Shown here: piece after piece, positions 1-5,985 of the stretch | Layout: the number at the start of each line of letters is the position of its first letter | Numbering within the stretch: position 1 is the first letter of the stretch | From: JBHIFB01 sp046760905 | GTDB lineage: Bacteria; Gemmatimonadota; CAZMKB01 | Reading direction: 5' to 3' | NCBI GenBank assembly: GCA_046760905.1 | Contig: JBHIFB010000109.1 | Location: forward strand, 1 to 11,132 | Length of the DNA: 11,132 nucleotides | Program-made: the position numbers and the translations under genes | Notes under the pieces: model-generated | Told to the model about the DNA's origin: nothing | The model's input: the letters and a program-made list of their open reading frames with translations, nothing else | Database searches by the model: none

Positions 1-24
1 TTGTAACTGGAAAGGAGAAGCCCT

Positions 25-69
25 ATGAGAAATTTAGCTGAAGCTGAGACAATTGATGTTGTCGTCTGA
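25..69 (+). CDS. possible 14-codon ORF with a strong ribosome binding site
   Basis: The plus strand has AAAGGAG at 11-17 and, seven bases further on, an ATG at 25 that opens a 14-codon frame (M-R-N-L-A-E-A-E-T-I-D-V-V-V) ending in TGA at 67-69. The spacing is ideal for translation initiation. The frame lies antisense to the last codons of the decayed permease/peptidase gene. Given the deletions in that gene, it could be the first codons of a former plus-strand gene joined to it by another deletion, or chance. The product is unrecognised. Confidence 0.15.
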   Translation: MRNLAEAETIDVVV

Positions 70-195
70 TTCCCGATCGATGAGCTTGTTGTACGGATCT
101 ATGCCCGCTCTAACCGGCTTCTCGTCAACCTCGATTTCGAATGTCATTCTGCTCTGTTCTATTTTATTCTTCCTCAGGTAGAGTGTCCTCCCTTT
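34..195 (-). pseudogene. C-terminal tail of the ABC permease/M1 peptidase gene, out of frame
   Basis: Read on the minus strand from about 195 to a TAA at 34-36, this frame gives G-R-T-L-Y-L-R-K-N-K-I-E-Q, then a stretch containing E-V-D-E-K-P, A-G-I-D-P-Y-N-K-L-I-D-R and D-D-N. As I recall, ABC-2 permease/M1 fusion proteins end this way (VDEKPxKAGIDPYNKLIDRxxDDN). The frame differs from that of the peptidase domain just upstream, which ends V-R-K-G-G-H-S-T-stop at 174. The two are joined near 186-195, and the beta-rich segment expected between them (I estimate roughly 100 residues) is absent. This is therefore the 3' end of the same ancestral gene after a frame-changing deletion. The final residues N-C-L-S-F-S are unlike the family end and may mark more change. 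Confidence 0.75.
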
Positions 196-1898
196 CTGAC
201 GTACTGTAGAAATTCACGTGAAGTCGTGTACGGCGGCTCCTGGTAAGCCACCACATCCCGGTACTGTCTGATAGCACGGTTCAGGACATCCTCACCCAGG
301 TAATCTCTCAGGGCATACATGACCACTGAGCCCTTATTGTAGTGAATATAGGGCTGGTCCTCCACAAGCATGAGCGGCATCTCCTCGACCAGTTCCGCAC
401 CGCGTTTTTTGAGATAAGTGTCGAGCTCGTACTTCAGGAACTTCCTCATATTCTCCCTCCCATACTCCTTCTCCATGACCATGAGCGAGGAATACTGATC
501 GAGTGTTTCTGAAAGCAGCGTTGCCCCCTGGACATCGGCACCAATGACCTGATGAGCCCACCATTGATGAGCCACCTCATGAGCGGTGATATATGTTATG
601 TAATCGATGTCATCTCCTTCCCTGACTTCAGTGATGAAACCCGCGCTCTCGGAATAAGGAATCGTACCCGCGAATGACTGGGCATACGTCTCGTAACGGG
701 GGAATTCCACTATTCGCACCTGCTGGTGCTGATAGGGACCAAATGCCCGCGTGTAGTAATCAAGGGATTTTTTAACGGCGTTGATCATCCTGTCTACATT
801 GTAGTGGTGCGGTTCGTGATAGTACACTTCGATATCCACGTCATTCCAGTGATCACGCTTAACGGTGTAGTCGGCGGATAGAAACGAGTAAAAGTTGAGC
901 ATCGGCACATCCATTCTGTATTTAAAATATCTCCTCTCTCCGTCGATCCATTCCATCAGCAGGTTACCGGGTGCGACAGGTATTTGATCGAGGCAGGTAC
1001 TAACGGTAGTTTCGAAACTAATCCAGTCGGCATCCGTCGGGAAATACGTGTTGCGACGGGCGAACTCATCGTCTATTTTGGGACACCTTTCCACAGGTGG
1101 CAGATCATACTTCCGGCGTGTGTTGCGGTCATGGAGCTGTTCGAACTTGTTATAGCCGAGAAACGGCAGATACTCCCTGTTTGTAATAAATGTACCGTTA
1201 CGTACTATTTTTATGTTCGAGCCGTTATTGACGAAGCCGTGGTTCTCTGCCGTAAGGTCGAAATCAAGAGTCATGCTGGAATCCGGTGCCAGGGGTTCCC
1301 GGAGGGCATAGATGTAGTAGCCGAGCTCAGGGTCTGCCAGTACAAGTTCGTGATCGGGGAGTTCCAGGCTGTTTATTGTGACTATAGATGGAATGCTCAT
1401 GTGCAGTGTGTCGATCGAAACAGCCGTTTTGTTTTTCATAACGTATCGACCCCTCAGTTCGACGCGCCTCTCTTCTGGAAATATATCGACCTCGACCTTC
1501 ACGTCAGTGATTCGCGGTAAGGGGATATCTTTGTATGTGCGGTATTTCTTCTCGTAGTATGCCTTGCGTGCTTCCTCCCGATCCTTCGGCACATAGTCGT
1601 TTAGGATACAGGTGTTGTAATAGATAAATGAGCCTGCGGCGAGAAAGCCCACGACACCCGTGATGATGACAGCTTTAACCGGTTTCGTGAATCTCTGACC
1701 TGCCATCTTGAGCCTTGCTTTCCAGGAACTCTCCGTACCTCTCCAGATCAAGCGGTTGATGAGCAATCCTCCTTCGAACGGCGGGAGCAGGGTGTTTTTC
1801 TCTACGATGGTCCAGTATTTTGTAGAGATATTCAATGAATTGAAGGCGAAGGGATCCAGGAGAACCGCTGAAACGTCCCATGAGATAATCGAACTTGC
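174..1898 (-). pseudogene. M1 zinc aminopeptidase domain of a broken ABC-2 permease/M1 fusion
   Basis: This is the main surviving part of an ABC-2 permease fused to an M1 (gluzincin) peptidase. The frame is open from a stop at 1899-1901 down to TGA at 174; counting from the TTG at 1835 it has 553 residues. Residues 1-31 (with the codons just upstream) match the linker after the first permease half. From residue 32 (R-G-T-E-S-S-W) it matches the segment just before the last membrane helix, so the second permease half is missing with the frame preserved. A helix spans about 53-73. The peptidase follows, with H419-E420-V-A-H423, glutamate E443 in L-S-E-T-L-D-Q-Y, and the probable catalytic tyrosine Y499 in Y-N-K-G-S. 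Y-S-E-S-A-G-F (394-400) stands where classical M1 enzymes have GAMEN, which I recall as usual for this fusion family. The TTG has no Shine-Dalgarno sequence; ATG 1706, six bases after AAGG, is a better start if the fragment is translated alone. Confidence 0.8.
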
Positions 1899-2190
1899 TC
1901 ACCGGCCTGGAGAAGAACAGCTCATGCGTATTCCGGGAGAAATCCCTGTGGATGGAGCTGGCGACGAAGGCAGTGACTACAAGTACGCCCATGATGCTCA
2001 TAATCGTCATCCACCTCAGGATGACGATAGGGGAATTGCGAAACTCATTCCCAATCGAGCCACCGAGTTGAAAGGAGTCGGAAACCTCTGCACCAAAGGT
2101 GAACAGGAAAAAAGTTAAGAACATGGAGTAAAGGAGAGGATACTTCAAGTGGTATTTGATCTCGAACAGAAATATGGATCGCAACATCAT
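1858..2190 (-). pseudogene. N-terminal fragment of ABC-2 permease/M1 fusion protein
   Basis: From ATG 2190 (a second ATG is at 2187) the frame gives about 110 residues typical of the start of ABC-2 permeases fused to M1 peptidases: M-L-R-S-I-F-L-F-E-I-K-Y-H, one helix at about 18-34, S-D-S-F-Q-L-G-G-S-I-G-N, a second helix at about 56-78, then H-R-D-F, N-T-H-E-L-F-F-S-R-P and D-Y-L-M-G-R-F-S-G-S. The family should continue with further membrane helices. Here, at about 1858-1868, the sequence jumps to codons for L-L-D-P-F-A-F-N-S in another frame, which normally lie after those helices. The original frame then runs through meaningless sequence to a stop at 1675. The gap to the ATPase stop is 35 bases, so the two genes formed one transcription unit. 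A protein with only this part could not form a permease. Confidence 0.8.
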
Positions 2191-2225
2191 GGAATCATTC
2201 TTCGGCCTTTTAAGGATCCGGAATT

Positions 2226-3106
2226 TCAGGCTGCAGCGTTCTCAAACTGTCTCAGCGTCGAGAAATAGACATCCTTGAGGTCGGCATCGACCGGTTCGAA
2301 ATCACTACCGGGTGATTCGGGACTCAAGACATGTATCATAGTTTTACCTTCATACAGCCTTGTGGAAATGACTGTAACTTTTTCCCTGTAGCTTTCGAGC
2401 TCACCTTTCCCTATTTTTTTCCGCCATATCCTGCCCTGCAGTTCTCGTATCAGATCCCCAGGTCGCCCGGCAAGCAGGAGTTGGCCTTCCGAGATAATAG
2501 CCATATGGCTGCAGAGATCACTCACATCCTCGACAATGTGAGTCGATAGTATGACGACGACGTTCTCGCCGATTTCGCTCAGAAGGTTGAGGAAACGAAT
2601 TCTTTCCTCCGGATCGAGGCCGGCAGTAGGTTCATCGACGATGATCAGATCCGGATTACCCAGAAGAGCCTGTGCGATGCCGAAACGCTGTTTCATGCCT
2701 CCTGAGAATGTACCGAGCCTCCTATTCCGGTACTTATCGAGATTGGTCATGTACAATATAGCCTCTACGACATGCTTCCGTTCTCTCGAATCAATGATCC
2801 CTTTTAGTGCTGCAAGGTGGTTCAGCATTTCGTAAGTCGTGACCTTCGGGTACACACCGAATTCCTGCGGCAGGTAACCCAGGATCTTCCTGATTTTTCC
2901 TTCTCCTTAAGAGCATCCAGGCCATCCAGCGTGATGGTCCCGGTATCCGGTTCCTGAAGTGTGGCTATCGTGCGCATGAGTGTTGATTTTCCGGCACCGT
3001 TGGGCCCTACCAGGCCAAACATCCCTCTCGGAATTTCGAGAGAGACGTTTTTGAGAGCTTGGATCCCGTTAGCATAGGTTTTCGAAAGGTTCTGAATAGT
3101 GAGCAC
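2226..3106 (-). pseudogene. ABC transporter ATPase, split by a one-base frameshift
   Basis: This is the ATP-binding subunit of an ABC-2 type exporter and the partner of the permease gene downstream. The start is GTG at 3106 (V-L-T-I-Q-N-L-S-K-T-Y), set by TAAGGAG at 3114-3120 about seven bases upstream. An earlier in-frame start at 3238 would add unrelated sequence. The first part has the Walker A motif G-P-N-G-A-G-K-S-T (residues 34-42) and the core strands, then loses frame after L-K-E-K-E-K and stops at 2822. The next frame picks up exactly there (I-R-K-I-L-G-Y-L-P-Q-E-F-G-V-Y-P-K) with the Q-loop, signature F-S-G-G-M-K-Q-R, Walker B L-I-I-V-D-E-P-T-A-G-L-D and H-loop S-T-H, and ends at TGA 2226-2228. 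One extra A in the A5 run at 2894-2898 would restore a full-length protein. With the permease wrecked, a null mutation is the simplest reading; an assembly error or a programmed -1 shift are alternatives. Confidence 0.85.
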
Positions 3107-3232
3107 GGGTTTTCTCCTTAAAAACGAGGTTCTACGGAGATCTTTGAAATTTATGAGATGCATCTTAAAGTATGTTTCACTTATAACTACGCACGGAATC
3201 AGTAAATAGTTTTGAAAAAGGTCGGGCTCCAC

Positions 3233-3261
3233 TTGCACCTGGATTATTCTATTTATATAAT
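3233..3261 (+). promoter_or_regulatory. candidate sigma-70 promoter of the GT9 gene
   Basis: TTGCAC at 3233-3238 and a perfect TATAAT at 3256-3261 are separated by 17 bases, about 60 bases upstream of the glycosyltransferase ATG. The -10 is ideal and the -35 matches only its first three bases, so the call rests on the -10, the spacing and the position. Confidence 0.5.
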
Positions 3262-3284
3262 GTCTTAAAGGCGGGCAAGATCCT

Positions 3285-3300
3285 CATACCCATCGGTATG
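3285..3300 (+). repeat. inverted repeat in the leader of the GT9 gene
   Basis: CATACC-CATC-GGTATG is a perfect six-base inverted repeat with a four-base loop. It lies between the candidate promoter and the ribosome binding site (AAGGGA about 3310-3315). It could be an operator or a small RNA hairpin. There is no U-run after it, so it is not a terminator. Confidence 0.4.
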
Positions 3301-3319
3301 TAAAACTGGAAGGGACGGC

Positions 3320-4474
3320 ATGACTCGGGGTTTAGTCTATACGGATCCTACTCTGGCTGATTATGCAATTATTCCGGAAACGGACCTCGCCAGTCTGTGT
3401 AGATTCCTGCTAATCCCTGCAACAGGAATCGGGGATTTGATCCAGTTCACCCCGGTAATCAAGAATTTGAAGTACTTCCTACCCCGTTCGGAGATCAGCG
3501 TCCTTGCAGGGAGCGAAGCCTCGGCGCAGGTGCTTGCCAGGAATCCTTACGTGGACCGGACACTCATTCTGGGAGAACGTTCCCACAAGGCCTGGCTGTC
3601 ACTCTCCCTGAAACTTCGCCTCAGACACGGATCCGTTGATGCGATTCTGGCCTCAGCTGGAATGCCCTCATACTTCCCTCTTCTGCTCAAAGCGAAACTT
3701 ATCATAGCATTTCAGGATTTTGGCTGGGGATTCAGGGCTGGGGGCAGGCGATGGATCGCTCTCTCGAGGAATACGTCATTGAACGAAGTCGAGGAGAATC
3801 TGAGGCTGCTCGGGCCGCTCGGCATCAGGGAGCTTGAAGCCGAAACAGACCTGTTCATGGCCGATGATGACCGGAATTTCGCCTCGGCACTCTGGGATGA
3901 GATGAGCATCGGCAAGAGGTGGCCGGTTATTGCGATACATTCACAGTGCGACATGCGGGAGAAGCAGTGGGGGGATGAGCTTTTCACACGACTGATCCGG
4001 TTACTTCTTGACACCTATGCTGAGTGCGCAGTATTTCTCATCGGCGGTCCCGAAGAGGACGTGCAGGGTGTGGTAGGCGGTTTCGAGGACAGTTTCAGGT
4101 TTGTGAATCTTGTCGGTAGGACGACCATCCTGGAGTCGGCCTCAATAATCCACAAATGCCAACTGGTGATTTCCAATGACAGCTCTATTGCTCATGTCGC
4201 AGCGGCCGTTGGTACACCCGTATTGACTATATTTGGACCGACGGATCCACGGAGAGTGAAACCATGGAACCAGGATGGAGATGTCAGAGTGATATGTGCG
4301 GAGCTGGAATGCAGTCCATGTTATCTTCTTTATTCGGGCCGTATTGCATGCCGCTACGGAAGTGATGACATACGCTGCATGAGGGCGATCGCCCCGGAGA
4401 TGGTCCTCGAGCAGGTGAAACAGATGGTGGATCGAATCGCCTGCCTGCCTAAAACTGATGCGCCGTCACGTTGA
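3320..4474 (+). CDS. glycosyltransferase family 9 (ADP-heptose:LPS heptosyltransferase family)
   Basis: A 384-residue GT9 enzyme. Characterised members transfer heptose from ADP-heptose to the lipopolysaccharide core at the cytoplasmic face of the inner membrane; the sugar and acceptor here are not shown by the sequence. The N-terminal Rossmann domain opens with F-L-L-I-P-A-T-G-I-G-D-L-I-Q-F-T-P (29-45) and has the R-N-P-Y-V-D motif (74-79). The nucleotide-sugar half has a short I-A-I-H-S strand (204-208), L-I-G-G-P-E-E-D (240-247) and S-N-D-S-S-I-A-H-V-A-A-A-V-G-T-P (285-300), followed by F-G-P-T-D-P-R-R. A cysteine-rich tail follows (C326, C331, C334, C344, C353), in the C-x-P-C-Y arrangement I recall from many GT9 proteins. 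The ATG is preceded by GGAAGGGA at good spacing. About 28 residues before the Rossmann strand are extra and unrecognised. The gene stands alone on the plus strand; its 3' end overlaps the convergent lipoprotein gene by 26 bases. Confidence 0.88.
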   Translation: MTRGLVYTDPTLADYAIIPETDLASLCRFLLIPATGIGDLIQFTPVIKNLKYFLPRSEISVLAGSEASAQVLARNPYVDRTLILGERSHKAWLSLSLKLRLRHGSVDAILASAGMPSYFPLLLKAKLIIAFQDFGWGFRAGGRRWIALSRNTSLNEVEENLRLLGPLGIRELEAETDLFMADDDRNFASALWDEMSIGKRWPVIAIHSQCDMREKQWGDELFTRLIRLLLDTYAECAVFLIGGPEEDVQGVVGGFEDSFRFVNLVGRTTILESASIIHKCQLVISNDSSIAHVAAAVGTPVLTIFGPTDPRRVKPWNQDGDVRVICAELECSPCYLLYSGRIACRYGSDDIRCMRAIAPEMVLEQVKQMVDRIACLPKTDAPSR

Positions 4475-5729
4475 AGGTGATAGACCTTTCCCTGATGGAT
4501 CCGAGCACTTCCATGGAGTAACTGCTGCCGTTGAACCAGTAACGGCGAAGCTCAGCCTGATCATCCGACGCGACGTATAGTTCGTCTATACCATCCCCGC
4601 TGAAATCATACAGATATGTCGCATGCTCGAACCCTGAGGTGCCCGTGGCGATCAGTTCCTTCTTCCATTTCAGCGCGCTCTCACCTTTCTGCGGTGTGAG
4701 CTTCCAGATCCCATCGCTTTTCGTCGAAGCGATCAACTCCTTGATGCCGTCCCCGTCGGTATCGCCGTGAGTGAGAAACCGGCACAACTGGCCCGGCAGA
4801 CTGGCAATGTCGGTGGGAGTTATCTGGTCTCCCTCGAAGCGATACATCCTGATCTTCGTGCTGTCACCCGCCTGGCTGCCGCCGATCGCCTCACCCTCCA
4901 GGGAGCCGAAAAGCACTGGCCGGTCCTCACCCGTCAGTGTAACGCAGAGGATCTCCTTCGCATGGCGTGTTTCCAGTATGTCAACGGGGCGACGGATCCA
5001 TTCACCGCCGGTGAACTTGAACATGTCTATCTCACCGGGCTGGATCGTCCCGTCAAGCTTATTCGGCCGGCTCGGTGTCGTGAAGAACTCGACTATACCG
5101 TCGGCGTCGACATCTCCAACCTCTATCTCATGGACGAAGGTCGTATCCTTCCTGTGAATCTCCTCCGCGTGATAGGCACCATCCTTCCAGGATGCCACGG
5201 CTATCACTCCCTGGTCGTGAGTGGCGATGATGATGTCATCTTTACCGTCTCCTGTAACATCCGCGACTTCGAAATCTCTCAGCCTGTCGAACTTGCCACC
5301 GAATGAAGGATTCCACAGTGACACTGCCTCCCAGCTGCCTCCTTTCTTCCGCCATATCTTAAGGTGAGCCTGAGTCGCTCCTATCGTCAGAATACCGGGT
5401 TCGCCATTGATGGGGGTAAACCAGGCCGCCTTATGGAAAACATTGCTCTCCGGGTCTTCCAGCACCTCTTTGCTCCAGCCGGTTTCCGAATAGGAGTAGA
5501 TCTCAAGCCGCGCCGGCCCGGGTACACTGTGCATTTTACCATCATCACCCTTTTCGCGGAAGAACTGTGCCTGTGAAAGATACAGCGTGGCGCCCGGCCT
5601 GACCGGTGGTGTGGGCTCTTTCTTTCTGCCGCATCCGCTGAAAAGGACGAGGAAGGCGAGAGCGGAAAGCGAGACCCTTCCCCAGAAGGGAAGATCGAAT
5701 GATGATATCATCTTACTTACTGTCTTCAT
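4449..5729 (-). CDS. FG-GAP/VCBS-repeat lipoprotein
   Basis: A 426-residue predicted lipoprotein with no assigned function. The start is ATG 5729, five bases after GGAAGGAGGAG; the frame is open to 5858 but the upstream codons look like leader RNA. Residues 1-32 form a signal peptide with a hydrophobic core (S-A-L-A-F-L-V-L-F) and a lipobox-like F-S-G-C with C33 as the lipidated cysteine. The next residues are G-R-K-K, with no aspartate at +2, which by the E. coli rule favours the outer membrane. The body is a beta-propeller-like repeat protein with four calcium-type FG-GAP loops: D-V-T-G-D-G-K-D-D (157), D-V-D-A-D-G-I-V-E (206), D-T-D-G-D-G-I-K-E (323) and D-F-S-G-D-G-I-D-E (375). Between them are strands with W/Y-F-x-G-x-x-W patterns. 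Such proteins usually bind ligands or partners at the surface. It lies downstream of the RND gene but has its own promoter. Confidence 0.85.
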   Translation of the reverse strand: MKTVSKMISSFDLPFWGRVSLSALAFLVLFSGCGRKKEPTPPVRPGATLYLSQAQFFREKGDDGKMHSVPGPARLEIYSYSETGWSKEVLEDPESNVFHKAAWFTPINGEPGILTIGATQAHLKIWRKKGGSWEAVSLWNPSFGGKFDRLRDFEVADVTGDGKDDIIIATHDQGVIAVASWKDGAYHAEEIHRKDTTFVHEIEVGDVDADGIVEFFTTPSRPNKLDGTIQPGEIDMFKFTGGEWIRRPVDILETRHAKEILCVTLTGEDRPVLFGSLEGEAIGGSQAGDSTKIRMYRFEGDQITPTDIASLPGQLCRFLTHGDTDGDGIKELIASTKSDGIWKLTPQKGESALKWKKELIATGTSGFEHATYLYDFSGDGIDELYVASDDQAELRRYWFNGSSYSMEVLGSIRERSITFNVTAHQF

Positions 5730-5778
5730 CGTAACTCCTCCTTCCGAATGAAAGCCATGCTGAATGAATTTTCCCGCA

Positions 5779-5796
5779 GGATCGTTTCGACGATCC
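5779..5796 (-). repeat. leader hairpin upstream of the lipoprotein gene
   Basis: On the minus strand GGATCGT-CGAA-ACGATCC forms a perfect seven-base stem with a four-base loop. It can be extended by CCC/GGG pairing across a three-base bulge. It sits about 50 bases before the lipoprotein start and upstream of its ribosome binding site, without a U-run. It may stabilise or regulate the leader RNA. It matches no riboswitch I recognise. Confidence 0.45.
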
Positions 5797-5918
5797 GGGT
5801 AAGAGATGAGTCCTTTCCCACGTATCGAATCCATACTGGCCATGCCCGTGACTTGCACGATAAGGCCCGATAAAGAGACGTCTTCTCGTTTAAGCGATTA
5901 CCTGATATGTCACGGGGG

Positions 5919-5947
5919 ATAATATTCCTCGTTAGATGATTTGTCAA
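5919..5947 (-). promoter_or_regulatory. near-consensus sigma-70 promoter for the lipoprotein gene
   Basis: The minus strand reads TTGACA (5947-5942), 17 bases, then TATTAT (5924-5919). That is a perfect -35, an ideal spacer and a five-of-six -10. Transcription would begin near 5912 and give a leader of about 180 nt before the lipoprotein ATG. The promoter lies just after the RND stop codon, which argues for independent, strong expression of the lipoprotein. Confidence 0.7.
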
Positions 5948-5985
5948 TGCCATTTGGAGAGATATCTGAAAAAGTCTCTCTTCGC

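Larger units (their letters stand above)
3107..3319. other. divergent intergenic region between ABC ATPase and glycosyltransferase
   Basis: This is a 213-base AT-rich stretch between the minus-strand ATPase start and the plus-strand glycosyltransferase start. It holds the plus-strand promoter candidate and hairpin listed separately. For the minus strand I see only weak -10-like strings such as TATAAG near 3180 and TATAAA near 3252, neither with a convincing -35 at the right distance, so the ATPase promoter is not assigned. Confidence 0.6.

Noticed and set aside
984..1520. A 178-codon plus-strand open frame antisense to the M1 domain
   Set aside because: The opposite frame has the full M1 signature; this one shows no motif and no initiation signal.
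5955..5981. GAGAGA/TCTCTC inverted repeat after the RND gene as a possible terminator
   Set aside because: Six-base stem with a loop of about 12 bases, A/T-poor flank and no U-run following on the minus strand.
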